Assembly (NCBI RefSeq): GCF_963924675.1
Contig: NC_089227.1
Span: 47,672,080 to 47,736,079 of the forward strand
Reading direction: 5' to 3'
Source: Phocoena phocoena
Taxonomy: Eukaryota; Chordata; Mammalia; Artiodactyla; Phocoenidae
DNA: 64,000 nt
Shown here: in pieces, positions 1-12,545 of the stretch
Numbering within the stretch: the first letter of the stretch is position 1
Layout: each line of letters opens with the position of its first letter
Notes under the pieces: model-generated
Databases searched by the model: none
Seen by the model: the letters and a program-made list of their open reading frames with translations, nothing else
What the model was told of the DNA's origin: nothing
Translations under genes and position numbers: made by a program

Positions 1-959
1 TGTAATTTTTTTTTTTAATTGCAGGAAAGTACAGATCTAGTTTTCTGTCCTTTAAAAGATCTACTCCTATTGAGGACCTTAGACCCCCACCCCCAAAGCT
101 TCAGCTACAGTTTATTCTCCTGAGAGCCACCATTTAGACTTGTTTTGCTTCTCCCCTCCCCCCCCCTTTTTCTTCAATAGGGAAGAAAAACGAAGGAAAC
201 GTTCATTCCTTAAGGGATAAATAAGTACACCAAAATTTACGGAAAACTTTTTATGTGTTGAAAATCACTTTTCTAAAATCCTTGGGGCCAGATGGTTTTG
301 GAATTCCGAGTTCTTTCAATTTCAGAAATGCAGTAAAATGCATTTTTCCATAAATTGCTTTTTGCCCACAGCAGGGTCTGTGGAGGCAACTCTGTAATGA
401 GACACATGAATATGTTTGCCACCAAACATGTGAATATTCTCACTAAGGGAGGTACCTAAAGACTGTAGCATCCTGTCAGTTTCGGTCAGATTTACTACCC
501 AAGTGATTGTTCCACAAAATTATTTTAAAAAACTGTCTCAGAGCATTTTGAATTTAGGATTGTACAGAGGGACTGTAAACTTCCCATATTACTGTAATCA
601 AATAAGTCCAAGATTTTCTTATCAGAAAGACGGCTAATGAAAAGACAGAAATGTGAACCTTTGGAGATCACACCACCTCATAACCCTCAGCTTTCTCTCT
701 GGTTTGTAATCTGTACTTCCTTGGTTTTCACCTGGCCAGCAGGGGCGTATGGGAAGGATGACGAGGGAAAGAAGTTAGAATCAAGGACAGGGTTCATTCA
801 ACACCCTTAGATGCTGATGAATAAAAGCCCAGAAACTGAGAGGCCCCACGCTCCCTGCAAAATGCCCCCTCCGGGATGCTTTCAGCTTTCCGGGCTCTGC
901 AGCTACAGCTCTGCTCCTGCTGAGGGGTGACCTTGAAACTTTCAGATGTGATTCTGCCC

Positions 960-1115
960 CACTCTCCTGCTTTCAGACCTGGTCACTCTTGCCTCTTCGG
1001 CTCTTGCTCCTTTCACCCTCCCTGTTCCCAGGGCCTTCTGTGCTCTAACAGTCTCTAAAGAGGAAGTACTCTGTTAGCACAGTGTCTAGCATAGAGTAAG
1101 TCCTCTATAAAGTTA
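960..1115. repeat. L2/MIR-like fragment
   Basis: The end reads AGTGTCTAGCATAGAGTAAG, close to the widespread GTGCCTGGCACATAGTAGG tail of L2 and MIR elements. The rest is too diverged to assign. Confidence 0.4.
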
Positions 1116-1974
1116 GCCAAGACTAAGAATGATTTGAAGAACTCAGATGTGATTACCCTAACTCTACTTCTCAGTTAAAAGCGCTAAATGCTGTAAAATG
1201 TTGCACCTGAAATAAAAGCCCTCTGGTTCTAAGCTGAAGAGTAGCAAGAAATCAAAAAGGCAGACTTTTTGATGAACACCGCAACTAGGAGGAACTGCCG
1301 TATCTTATTTTCTCCGTGGTTAACTCCCTGTAGGGTAATATATTGCAATACAACTTGCTGGGACTTTGGATTTTCTTTGTTCAAATCGCCATGTTCTCTA
1401 GCAAGCTACTTCTCTGGGCCCCGGTTTCCCATATGAAAAATGAGAGGGCTAGGTGGGAAGAACCCCAAGGCCCCTGTAAGTACTCCAGGTGTGACACTTA
1501 CGAAATGAAGGGCCTGGAGATGGTTGTCAAGGCGGCAGAGTCTAGGAATTCTCGTTCCAAGCCAGCATTTTCATCCCTATGAATGCATACACTAGACTAA
1601 TCCGCTGGTGTGTGGGACAAACTGACGTGAAACTGCGAAGAAGCCAAGTTGATTTTCAGTTATCCTGCCCCTCCCATCTTAGCGAAACAGATAACAGAAG
1701 ACAGCTGAACTCGTAAGCGGTGAGGTGAGGACACTGATAAAAGCTTGAAGTGTTACTCGGTATAGCCCAATCCTTTAGCTACAGGAAAGCAGAATGAGGT
1801 CTGTAAATTCAGACATTATTCAGAAGATGGACAAAGGTTTTAGTGTGAGGTTTCCCCCAGTACTCATAAGGCTGAAAATTATAGATATGTGATTATTTTA
1901 ATCCTGCATGCACATGAAGAGAACTTCTACAAATCCACCACTATTAACAGGAAAAGCAATAAAAATAAACTAAT
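1116..1974. other. Intronic stretch, nothing recognised
   Basis: This has mixed base composition, no long tandem repeat and no splice-flanked coding segment. A 79-codon open frame (1343-1582, plus) has no recognisable domain. Confidence 0.5.
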
Positions 1975-2100
1975 CTAACACTTTCATTTTATATAGGAAG
2001 AAACTGTGTTTCAGTAGTTTAAGCTGCAGAGCTAGTAAGTGTCAAAGCCAGGTTTTACGAATTCCAGTCCACAGTCCTCTCCTCTAATACTAAGTTTCTT
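1975..2100 (-). repeat. MIR SINE fragment
   Basis: The antisense form of the MIR core is readable: a diverged copy of the GAGCTAGTAAGTG block followed by AAAGCCAGG. It is an ancient mammalian element with no open frame. Confidence 0.6.
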
Positions 2101-2144
2101 ACATTCGTAGGACCCTTTTTCCCTTTTTTCATCATCTTCCTCAC

Positions 2145-2290
2145 TGCAAATGAATCTGTAAGCGAGGCAGGACAGGCACTGTTAACCTCGCTGTTCAGAC
2201 AGGGAAAGAGGCTCAGAGAAGTTACATGGCTTCTTCAAGTTCCCAGCAGAAGCAGGTGGTGGAATGGAAATTATCCCAGGTCTGACTCCA
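2145..2290 (-). repeat. MIR SINE fragment
   Basis: The antisense MIR signature is clear: GAAAGAGGCTCAGAGAAGTTA, then a cysteine-free GC-rich stretch and AGGTCTGACTCC. It sits just after another MIR at 1975-2100. Confidence 0.65.
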
Positions 2291-2527
2291 CCTACCTCTG
2301 TTCCTCCCTTCCTTATGCCCCTCATCTGAACCAGCTTTGGAATACATTTTTCATTTGATCATCACAGAAACCCTGAGGCATATGTGATCATTGTGACCTC
2401 CCAGATGAGAAACTAGGACTCCACCTGGAAACCACGGATCACTTCTGGTAGGCTGAGTATTCTGGCACTACATACAACATGGTGCTCAGTCAGCTGTTAT
2501 GAGTCATGGAACTTAGAAAGAAATCTC

Positions 2528-2640
2528 TCCCTCATTATTCAACCAGCATTTACTGAATGAGACTGTGTGCCAGGTGCTGTGCTAGTTGTTGAGGATACAC
2601 GAAAGCGACATAGAACCTAACTTCGAAACACTTACTACAG
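2528..2640. repeat. L2-like fragment
   Basis: GTGTGCCAGGTGCTGTGCTAG followed by GAGGATACA matches the familiar L2-type tail in mammals. Orientation was not resolved. Confidence 0.5.
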
Positions 2641-4990
2641 GGAAATTAATATGTACCACCTCCTGAGAGAAGTTCCCAGATGCCTCAAAAAAATCTTGGA
2701 GAGAAACTTCAGGTGACCTGCGGCTTCGGCCTACTATGGACCCTGCCTCCCAGGCAAAGTGGGCACGATGGGCCTGGGATACCTCCATTTCACGAGCAAG
2801 AGGAAACTGCTGTTCAAAGAGGTGAAGTGACTTGACAAAAGAAGCACAGTGCATACAAAGTTGAGTTTTCTTATTCTAGAGCAGTTCTCCTTTCACGTTT
2901 AATAGGCTTTCCAGAGTACAGCTGTAAGGGTTTGCAGACAACCCCCGAGACTGGTCAGGCTGACTGCAGGGGGCAGGGTCTACAGGGCTGGTTAATAGAA
3001 ACAGAGCCTGAAATACCTGTTGGACCTTTTGGGCTTCAGAGAATCTAGGTTTGGTGAAAAGACTTGGGAAGGGAGGATACAAATAAAAAGAAAAGGTTAA
3101 GGACTGCAGGTCAGTGTCTCTCAACTTATAAGATCAATCTCTTTCATCTCTTCTGTCATCTTGAACATGAATGGCATCAATATCCACCACAGGATTACAG
3201 CACAAATAAACACACACACTCCTATGGAGAACAGGAGCTCTCATATAACATTCTGCAGGTGTACCTGCTGTGTTTATTTTCTGTTTATTTCTTTCAAAAA
3301 TATGAGTACAGCACATGTACTCACATCACTGAATCAATATAATCCAAATATAACTGCACTAGAAATAGAAACATCCTTACGCATAAACGTTGTAAAACCG
3401 AACTTCTGCACTCTTTACTTATCCTGTGCAAGCATGAAAAACATTTTTCTTTAAAAAGGAAAAATGTTATCTTCGCAGGAAAGATTTTAAGGGCGCTCTT
3501 GTACTGGAGATTTTACGGATAAGAGCGACATTCTCTGTTTTTACTTTAGAAGGGCAAAATAATAACTGATATTTGCATACAACTTTATGAAGTAGTTTCA
3601 GCATTGGAATCAGAATTTTTACAATGATCTCTGTGATAATTTGACTGCAGTCTGTCTTACCCATGACAGTGTAAGTTCCACAAAAGAAGAAATAAGTGCT
3701 GTTTTTGCCTATACTTCGGTGCTGTTAAAATGAAACTATGCCATATTGCTTTATAATTTCTGCTCAAAGGTTTATATATGGTACCTACCTTTATATTAAC
3801 AAAAGTCTTTTTCTCAGGAAACATTATGCAAAACTAGCTGAAATCAGCTGACTGAATGATATTGTAACCTCATGTGAATGGAACACTAACTGCCGTATGT
3901 GCAGTACAGGGTCACTCTCTAAGGAGGTGCCATAAACTGGTTATTGATGGTGAAGGTGCTGGATGTAGGTGACAGCCTGTAATTACAGCTACTCTTTAAG
4001 TATCTGTTTCTCGTTAAGTACATAACATTTTTTACCTTCTCTACATATTAATGGGAAGTTCCATAAAGATTACTATCTAATGCATTAATAACTTCTTCTA
4101 GATTACTTTTCATAGATTCTCTATGACTTAAGTAAGCAAAATAACACAATTTTTTACACTCCATATTTTTTCCTCAAGACAAATGCAGAACTGTTTTTAC
4201 TGGGAGCTGATATCTATGGCTCCCGAGAAGGAATGGTGGAGGGGAAGCACTGCACAGTCCACTGAAATGGCACCTGGCCAGCAGTTTCCGATTCAGCCTC
4301 TTCCTACTTCCCACTAAATTTCCAGTGAAATCACATTACAAAAGAAAAACTCACAACCAAATTGACACTGAAACTAGAAACAACTGTTACTAGAATATGA
4401 AGGAGTCATGAAGTTGAATTAAGAAAAATCTATCCAAGCTTCACTCCCAAGACAGGGAGATGCTTTGTGTCGCTCTCACTGATTGCTTGAGATACCAGGT
4501 CTACGCAGTGAGGAAGATGGGCAACCTCTACTGTCCTTCCCAGGAGCTGTCCTCAAACCAGGTTCTCTAACTCTCCACCTTCCATATTCATTCAGAAAGC
4601 AACTGCTAGATGAGGAAAAGAGTGCAGGAACGGTGGCTGATAGTGGCACATTGCCTACTTTCACCTGCAGACCCCAAAGTGCAGCAATACAGACAGGGGC
4701 AGTCACAGTAAGTGCTTTGATAGCAAGGAATAACTTTTTTTTTTCCCTTTAACTTCAAGAACTGAGTGGCGAGATTTGGATATCCCACCTTAGTACAGAG
4801 AACTGCTTTAGATGATATGTTGTCAGAAAATAGCCACCAGGCTGGAAACTAGGCACATAGATATGTCCTCCTGATGTAGGTCTGGAAATGGAATTCGTAA
4901 TTTTTAAAAGTGGCTAATTGCTGCTTGAATACAAAAAAAGGTTTTTGCCTCATTTCAAGATAAATAAATGAGAAAAAGGCAAAACTGAGC
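2641..4990. other. Intronic stretch, nothing recognised
   Basis: Apart from short open frames without recognisable protein features, I see no exon, SINE or microsatellite here. It may contain very old repeats that cannot be identified by eye. Confidence 0.45.
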
Positions 4991-5482
4991 CTATTACTAA
5001 ATACTTCAGATCAAGGAAAAGAGAGTATCAACTTGAAAATTCAAATAAGTAAACCTGTGAAAATTATGTATCCCATAAATAAAAAGACATTTTAAAGTAA
5101 CTCTATGGAACACCAGGATGAAGAGAAAGTGAAGAAGCATGAGGAATAAGTGGAGAGTAAGGAAACCAAAAATGTAATTAAAAGTCATTTTAGAGGTGCT
5201 AAAGAGCATACCTGAACTTGAAGTTGAAAGCATATTTAATGCTACAGAAAACTGAATCATTGACATGAGAGGACACATTTGAGAACAATGTCAGAAATAG
5301 AAAAAAACAGAAAAGAGACATAAAAAAGATAATACTGAAGACAGGGTTTCTAGAAAAGAAACAGAAACTGAAAAAAATTTTTAAATGAAGCAAATATTCA
5401 TAGACTAAAATGAAAACATAAAACAAGGAAAGCAGATTGGAAGAAAAAAATTAATGAAAGGAGGCCTACTTCAAGAAACTGT

Positions 5483-6020
5483 AAAGAAGATGTGGCACAT
5501 ATATACAGTGGAATATTACTCAGCCATAAAAAAGAAACGAAATTGAGTTATTTGAGGTGAAGTGGATGGACCTAGAATCTGTCATACAGAGTGAAGTAAG
5601 TCAGAAAGAGAAAAACAAATACCATATGCTAACACATATATATGGAACCTAAAAGGAAAAAAAAAGGTTCTGAAGAACCTAGGGTCAGGACAGGAATAGA
5701 GACATAGACGTAGAGAATGGAGTTGAGGACACGGGGAGTGGGAAGGGTAAGCTGGGACAAAGTGAGAGAGTGGCCTGGACATACATACACTACCAAATGT
5801 AAAATAGCTAGCTAGTGGGAAGCAGCCGCATAGCACACGGAGATCAGCTTGGTGCTTTGTGACCACCTAGAGGGGTGGGATAGGGAGGGTGGGAGGGAGA
5901 CACAAGAGGGAGGGGATATAGGGATATATGTATACATATAGGTGACTCACTTTGTTATACAGCAGAAACTAACAGAACATTGTAAAGCAATTATACTCCA
6001 ATGAAGTTGTTTAAAAAAAA
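5483..6020 (+). mobile_element. L1 3' end (ORF2 C-terminus plus 3' UTR)
   Basis: The 5' part encodes the decayed end of L1 ORF2 (GILLSHKK, then KWMDLES and SVIQSE-like text). The 3' UTR has the cetartiodactyl L1 blocks CACCTAGAGGGGTGGGATAG and ATTGTAAAGCAATTATACTC. Imperfect 10-bp direct repeats AAGAAACTGT (5473) and AAGAAATTGT (6021) probably are the target-site duplication. It is a 5'-truncated copy of about 540 bp. Confidence 0.85.
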
Positions 6021-7078
6021 AAGAAATTGTGATAAAAAATTTAAAGTACAAGGTTAAAGTAATACAAGCATCCAAATATCTGTTGTCATTAGACTTTTCC
6101 TTTACAGTATGCAATGCTAGTTCAAAACAATGAAGCTTGCCCTACAACATTTTCAGGGGAAAAGGTTGTGAATCAAAGTATTAAAACCAGCTAATTATCA
6201 TTCCTGTGTCACGATAATTAGAATGAGAGGAGAGGAGAGGTAGATAAACATATGCTATGGCTATCATTTTGTTAAATGGTAAAGACATAGCTGCTGATCT
6301 CCTTTCTATGTTGCTGGGAGAAAATATCCTAAGACTGAGTCAAAGTTACTCAAGGGTAATCTCTAGAAGAGTAGAATAAAAATGTATAACTTTTAAGCTG
6401 CAGATGAAAATTTGATGTATCTAATGGCAAGTAGGTAAAAAGATCAAAACAAGAAGCATGGTAACTGTAATATATGAAATAAGGTGGTAGATGTAAGTTC
6501 TAATATTAAAATGATTAAAGTAAATATAAATGGGGTAAACTCACCAATTAACTGACAAAGACTCCTAGAGTAGTATAAAGGATTTAGGAATAGGTTGACT
6601 GAAGGAAACACAATTGTGCAAAAGGATACAGAATGGCTGAAAACAAAGAGATGGAAGAAATAGATACTGTGAAGCAGATATGAAGCAAAAGGAAGCCAGT
6701 GTTGAATTTTTACTATCAGACAAAATAGAATTTGGAGTAAAATGCCTCATTAGAAACAAGGAAGATGTTACAATAAATTGAAAAGCTGTAATAATCCTGA
6801 ACATATAGGCAGCTAACAACAAAGATTTAAAATGTATAAAACTACAATTGCTAGAATTATAGGAAGAAAGAAACAACTGTAGCTGGCAACTTTAACATAT
6901 GCTTTTTAGAATTAGTACATCAAGCCAACAAAATCTAAGCCACACAGCAGAGAAGACATGTGTGTCTGTATTATTAATCTTATCTATATAAATTTAACTT
7001 ATGTAAATTTCATACCCAAGCACAGAATATGTTTGCTTTTTACATACATGAGAAATATTTAAATACAACTATTTATGA

Positions 7079-7132
7079 ATTAAGTTACAAAAGATGTCTT
7101 GAAAATTAAGTTACAAAAGATGTCTTGAAAAT
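7079..7132. repeat. 26-bp perfect tandem duplication
   Basis: A 26-base unit starting TAAGTTACAAAAGATGTC occurs twice head to tail, without mismatch, inside the old L1 remnant. Perfect identity suggests a recent replication-slippage event. Confidence 0.9.
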
Positions 7133-7507
7133 TCTAAATAGCTAGGAATATGTTTTCTGAATAGTGTGATAAAATTAGAACCCAATAACAAAAGGATAGC
7201 AAAATAAAGTTGTTATGTGTGGAAAGTAAAATATGCCACTACATAATTCTTGTGTTAAAGAGGAAATTGCAAAAGAAATTACATCTAAATGGCAGTGGCA
7301 TTCTAAATGTAAAAAAAAAAATTGTGACATGTAGCTAAAGCAATATTCAGAAAAAAATTACAGCTTTAAATAGACTTATCAGACTGTAAGGGTTATCAAA
7401 AGTAAATGTACCAAGTGTAACTGATTAATGCCAAAAAATAAAAAAGGAGGAAAAATAAAGATATTGGTAGGAAATAATAAGTATTTTTTAATTTAAAAAG
7501 AAATGTA

Positions 7508-7727
7508 GGGCTTCCCTGGTGGCACAGTGTTTGAGAGTCCGCCTGCCGATGCAGGGGACACGGGTTCGTGCCCCGGTCCGGGAGGATCCCACATGCCGCG
7601 GAGTGGCTGGGCCCGTGAGCCATGGCCGCTGAGCCTGCGCCTCCGGAGCCTGTGCTCCGCAACAGGAGAGGCCACAACAGTGAGAGGCCCGCGTACCGCA
7701 AAAAAAAAAAAAAAAAAAGAAAGAAAG
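7508..7727 (+). mobile_element. CHR-2 SINE (tRNA-derived)
   Basis: It starts GGGCTTCCCTGGTGGC and has a B box in GGGTTCGTGCC, the GTGAGCCATGGCCGCTGAGC body and an A-rich tail. Target-site duplication AAAGAAATGTA lies on both sides (ending 7507 and at 7728-7738). It is a typical cetacean element. Confidence 0.96.
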
Positions 7728-8100
7728 AAAGAAATGTAAAGCTAACATGACAGATAAATTCTAGAAAAAAAACACTGAGAAAAAATTGAAAGTACTCAAA
7801 GAAAGAAAAGAATAAAAAAAGGAACTAGTTATAGATACTAAAGATTTCAGTATTTTAAAGCGATATTATAAAAATATAAGTTAATAAATATGAATGCCTA
7901 GAGGAAATATATGAATTTCTTGAGAAATACAAAATACCAAAATTGGCCCAAGAAAAACTTGAAAAGACTAATAGCTATTGTAAAAAAGTATTTCAAATCT
8001 TCCTCCACAAAGGCACAGATGGTTTTACAGCTGAGTAATAACAAACTTTCAGGGAACAGAAATTGCCATCTTATGCAAGTCATTAAGTGTCTCTTATAAA

Positions 8101-9388
8101 AGTCATTTCTGAAAATGAAAAATAAAGAAGACTTCTCAACTTATATTGGAACTAATATAACCTTTGTGGCAGCTTTTGATTAATCCACTCTAGTTAAGAT
8201 TTTCTTAGGTGACATTTATGTAATAGAGGGGACTATAAAATTTGAGAAAGGGTCAGGAAAAAAAGGCTTGAATTAAACAGATACATTCCATAAACTTGGA
8301 TTAAAAGAGTCAATGTGATAAAAATGCCAGCTTTCTGCAAGTAATTTACTATCTTAATGTAATTACAGTACGAAAATGCAAGGAAGTTTTTTCAAGGGAG
8401 TTAAAGTGATTCAAGTGTTTTCTTGAATAAGTTGAAAAGTAATGGAATTTCTGAAGAGAAGAGTTAGATGGATCTGATTTATCCCATCAATGCTTTATAT
8501 ATATTCTAACAGTACGGCACCAAAAATTAATGAGAAAGTGGAACACAATGTGAAGACCAAAAGCAGTCCAGAGTGTTAAGGCACAAATACTGTAGATAAT
8601 AACGCTGGGCCTCCAAGCAGAAGGAAATGGGTAAATGAGCATGTAATAAAAGTGCTAGCCCCCTTGTCAGCTCTTTGGGAAAATTAAATTAGGGAGCTGT
8701 CTTGTTTATACAACAAATTCTAGTATATGCTTGATACCATTCATTCACCAAATATTTAACCACTAACTCTATGCCAAGAACCGTGCAAAGAATGTGGGTA
8801 CAATATTCAGCAAAAACAGAGGAGCTTAGATCTAGTCTAGCAAGATACATAATGGGCTAAAAGTAGGAATGACTGAGAGAATGTTAGTCTAATTTGCTTT
8901 GCCCAAACAGTGTAACATATACTTTTGCTTGAAATAATGTAATTAAGAGAACTCTATGTAATATGAGACTTTCTACAGATTCCAACACAAAATGACTCTC
9001 CACCTCCACCCCAGGTTTTGTGTATAATCTTGTGAAAAATATCTAACCCTGTACAGTATTTGGGCGTGTATGTTAATCACATAAAGAAATTTCAAACTGT
9101 GGTAGTGGCAGCGTACGAGATACAAATCCTGTGACAGAGGGCCACACAGTTGATACTGAGTAGCAATCTCCTGAAGAAATAAATATATTCATATGTTAAA
9201 TATAAAACAAAAGAGAATAAAAGGATTAGAAGTGAAATGATGTGGTATTTGTCTGTTCTAGAGGTGGTGACAAACCTCCAATTCTTAAAAGCCAAAATTA
9301 AAACTACAGATTTGGTTACTCAGGCTAAAACGAAATCAGCCATGCTATATAGAATGGGTCCAGATCATGGAGCAGCCTACACCAACGC
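8101..9388. other. Intronic stretch with little recognised
   Basis: Apart from the L2-like piece at 8738-8845 there is no clear repeat or exon. Base composition is AT-rich and unremarkable. Confidence 0.45.
8738..8845. repeat. L2-like fragment
   Basis: CATTCATTCACCAAATATTT followed by CTCTATGCCAAG is a diverged form of the L2-type tail. Confidence 0.45.
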
Positions 9389-9597
9389 CAGCAGCCACTT
9401 TCTGTAAAAGTCCAAAGAATTTAGGATTTGGAGGCCATATGGTCTCTGTACAACTACTCAGCTTTACTGTTGTAGAATAAAAGCAACCACAAACAATAAA
9501 TAAATGCACATCCATGGCTGTGTCTGAATAAAGCTTTATTTACAAAAAAAGGCAGCAGGCCCAATTTGGCCAATGGGCCATAGTTTGCCAGCCCCGG
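9389..9597. mobile_element. hAT-type non-autonomous DNA transposon (MER3-like)
   Basis: Recognisable blocks are TTTCTGTAAAAGTCC, GGCCATATGGTCTCTGTACA, AATAAAGCTTTATTTACAAA and GGGCCATAGTTTGCC. They match a widespread mammalian hAT-Charlie MER element; the exact family name is from memory. A perfect 12-bp repeat (GGGTCCAGATCA) lies at 9356 and 9596, longer than the usual 8-bp hAT duplication. Confidence 0.65.
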
Positions 9598-9903
9598 GTC
9601 CAGATCACGCAGCTGTCTGCACTATGGAGTCAACTTCAAACAATATTTATGGAGCACTGACTGAGTCCTTGGCTCAATTCAGAAAATGGAGGCTATAACC
9701 TTCCATATACTATTTCTGCTTTTTAGGCTCTTTAGCTTCCACTAAAAAAACGTGTACCCTATTTCCAGCTCAATTATCTAACAAAGAGTAGGGGTCATGC
9801 TTACCTGGCAACATGCAAGAGCTATATAATAGGTTTTTGCCAGGGTACACAACCTTGTCCTCACTGCCTCAAAGTTGGATTGAGAGTTACAACATTCAAA
9901 GAA

Positions 9904-9971
9904 GTTTTTTGTTTTTTGTTTTTTTTTAGATTCCACATATAAGTGAAACCACATGGTATTGTTCTTTTCTC
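9904..9971 (-). mobile_element. Short L1 3' fragment
   Basis: A T-rich start is followed by AGATTCCACATATAAGTGAA, the antisense of the L1 ORF2 end. The piece stops abruptly at the T-run at 9972. Confidence 0.6.
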
Positions 9972-10407
9972 TTTTTTTTTTGATTGGAACAAGAATTTAT
10001 TTGAACAGATTTATCAGAGGCTCACCAAAATCACAGCAGCATCAACCACAACTGCAACCACAAACATAAAACAAACAAAAATATAATACTTTAGAAGACC
10101 CTTGGAATCCCATGGGCAACTATCAAGGACATTTGTGAATGATCACAGCTCTTTATTCCTCTATTCCTTTCATTAGATGTATGTCAGAAGATGGGAAGGT
10201 GAGTGGACAATAACAAAGAGACACACTAAATTGAGAGTGTTATACTAATTAGTGCAAAATATGTGAGGATTTCCCAAAGTGTAGCAAGAATGAGATGAGG
10301 AAAACAATACAAGCTACAATCAGTAAAATCAGGAATATAAGCAAGGCAGGGGCATCTACTGAATATGACTGAGTCCTCTTACATTTCCTAGAAGGTCCTA
10401 GGGTCTT
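9972..10407 (-). pseudogene. Candidate processed retrocopy, 3' end of an unidentified mRNA
   Basis: On the minus strand this ends in a poly(A) run (T-run at 9972-9981) preceded 15 bases earlier by a perfect AATAAA (complement at 9996-10001). That pattern marks the 3' end of a reverse-transcribed mRNA. An open frame at 10404-10249 encodes 51 residues ending TAA; it contains a basic patch (SRKCKR) and a strongly hydrophobic stretch (LLIFLILLIVACIVFLIS), so it could be the C-terminus of a single-pass membrane protein. An L1 begins at 10408 and truncates the visible copy. I do not recognise the parent gene. It could also be an old non-coding repeat with a chance hydrophobic frame. Confidence 0.5.
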
Positions 10408-11645
10408 TTTTTTTTTTTAAATACAGCAGGTTCTTATTCGTTACCTATTTTATACATATTAGTGTATACATGTCAATCCCTATCTCCCAGTTCATCCCAC
10501 CACCACCACCCTCTTTTCCCCCTTGGTGTCCGTACATTTGTTCTCTACATCTGCATCTCTATTTCTGCCTTGAAAACCTATTCATCTGTACCATTTTTCT
10601 AGATTCCACATATATGCATTAATATACAATATTTTTCTTTTTCTGACTTACTTCACTCTGTATGATAGTCTCTAGGTCCATCCACGTCTCTACAAACGAC
10701 CCAATTCCATTCCTTTTTATGGCTGAGTAATATTCCATTGTACATATGTACCACATCTTCTTTATCCGTTCGTCTGTCGATGGGCATTTAGGTTGCTTCC
10801 ATGACCTGGCTATTGTAAATAGTGCTGTGATGAACACTGGGGTGCATGTGTCTTTTAAAATTATGGTTTTCTCTGGGTATATGCCCAGTAGTGGGATTGC
10901 TGGGTCATATGGTAATTCTATTTTTAGTTTTTTAAGGAACCTCCATACTGTTCTCCATAGTGGCTGTATCAATATACATTTCCACCAACAGTGCAAGAGG
11001 GTTCCCTTTTCTCTGCACCCTCTCCAGCATTTGTTGTTTGTAGATTTTCTGATGATGCCCATTCTAACTGGTGTGAGGTGATACCTCATTGTAGTTTTGA
11101 TTTGCATTTCTCTAATAATTAGTGATATTGAGCAGCTTTTCATGTGCTTCTTGGCCATCTGTATGTCTTCCTTGGAGAAATGTCTATTTAGGTCTTCTGC
11201 CCATTTTTTGATTGGGTCGTTTGTTTTCTTGTTATTGAGCTGTATAAGCTTTTTATATATTTTGGAGGTTAATCCTTTGCCCGTTGATTCGCTTGCAAAT
11301 ATTTTCTCCCATTCTGAGGGTTGTCTTTTCGTCTTGTTTATAGTTTCCTTTGCTGTGCAAAAGCTTTTAAGTTTCATTAGGTCCCATTTGTTTATTTTTG
11401 TTTTTATTTCCACTACTCTAGGAGGTGGGTCGAAAAGGATCTTGCTGTGATTTATGTCAAAGAGTGTTCTTCCTATGTTTTCATCTAAGAGTTTTATAGT
11501 GTCTGCTCTTACATTTAGGTCTTCAAACCATTTCGAGTTTATTTTTGTGTATGGTGTTAGGGAGTGTTCTAATTTCATTCTTTTACATGTAGCTGTCCAG
11601 TTTTCCCAGCAACACTTATTGAAGAGACTGTCTTTTCTCAAGGAA
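10408..11645 (-). mobile_element. L1 3' half of ORF2 plus short 3' UTR
   Basis: A long minus-strand frame (10619-11671) is the C-terminal part of L1 ORF2, with [14 protein letters not shown], the [14 protein letters not shown] zinc-knuckle-like segment and [10 protein letters not shown]. The poly(A) tail is the T-run at 10408. It is 5'-truncated and cannot be autonomous. The frame is unusually intact for a fossil, so the insertion is fairly young. I could not define a clean target-site duplication. Confidence 0.9.
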
Positions 11646-12109
11646 GATTTCTTAAAGAACAAATAGTTCATCTACTCTTCAGATAATATGTATTATTGGG
11701 CCAATTCAGAGCCAAAGAGAAACAGATTATACCACTTCCTCCCACTCAGTCACTTCCTGCAGAAGAACTTTCTTTTTCTGCATTTTTCTTTGGTTTGAAG
11801 ATATCAGTTAATCTAGAAAGACTTTATAAGAAATGGTCCTAAGATAGGCATTGCTACTTCTACTATAAGAGAATTCTAATCATTATATAATAGTGTACTT
11901 CATTGTCACTGAGACGTTTGTATCTGATTTAGAACTAGGAATAGTCATAAATCATCTGAAAAACCCATGTATTTTGCCTCAAGGACTCTGTGAACTATAT
12001 AAATGGAAATGGTTCAACCTGACTAATAACAATATGTGGAAGAGAAATGGGCACTCGAAACCACTGGGTGACATCAATAAATTTCTATATTACCAAGAAA
12101 AGCCATTCT

Positions 12110-12545
12110 GGTGGCAACTTGGCATTAAGTACAAGTCCCCAAAATATTCATATTCTTTGATCTAATAATTCCACTGTAAGAAATTATCCTAAGGATAATT
12201 TATTGCAATATTTATTGCAACATTACTTTTAATAATTTAAAAAGACCTGGAAACAAAGGATATGTTCCAAAGCAAAGAATTAAGTAAATTATATAAGATC
12301 CATAAGATGAAACAGTAAATAAGCATCATTTATGGAAAGATATTTGATGACATGGGAAAATCCTAATAATACACTTTTAAGTATCAAGAGGAGGAATTTA
12401 ACACAGTATACATCCTACAATCCCAAATACCACAATACTGGGATTAGGAATGATTTTTTGGCATTTATACAAATCTGTATTTTCTAAAACTCTATAGTGA
12501 ACATAAGTTGTTTTATTTAATAAAAACTTACATTTGAAAAGTACA
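12110..12545 (+). mobile_element. Old L1-type 3' fragment
   Basis: ATTCCACTGTAAGAAATTAT, then AACCTGGAAACAA-like and CATAAGATGAAACAG text follow the order seen at the end of old L1 or HAL1 ORF2. It is heavily diverged. Confidence 0.5.

Larger units (their letters stand above)
6480..8100 (+). mobile_element. Old L1 ORF2 remnant, split by a SINE
   Basis: This is a plus-strand L1 with many stops and indels. The endonuclease region is recognisable near 6610-6890 and the template-like text GCACAGATGGTTTTACAGC near 8015 belongs to the segment before the reverse transcriptase. The CHR-2 SINE at 7508 interrupts it. A-rich sequence from about 4990 to 5480 could be its ORF1 part, but I could not confirm that. 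Confidence 0.65.

Noticed and set aside
7540..7590. tRNA-like A and B boxes in the SINEs
   Set aside because: They are the RNA polymerase III promoter of the SINE, not a tRNA gene; no complete cloverleaf is present.
10619..11671. 350-codon minus-strand frame, the longest in the window
   Set aside because: It is the C-terminal half of L1 ORF2, 5'-truncated, and not a host gene.
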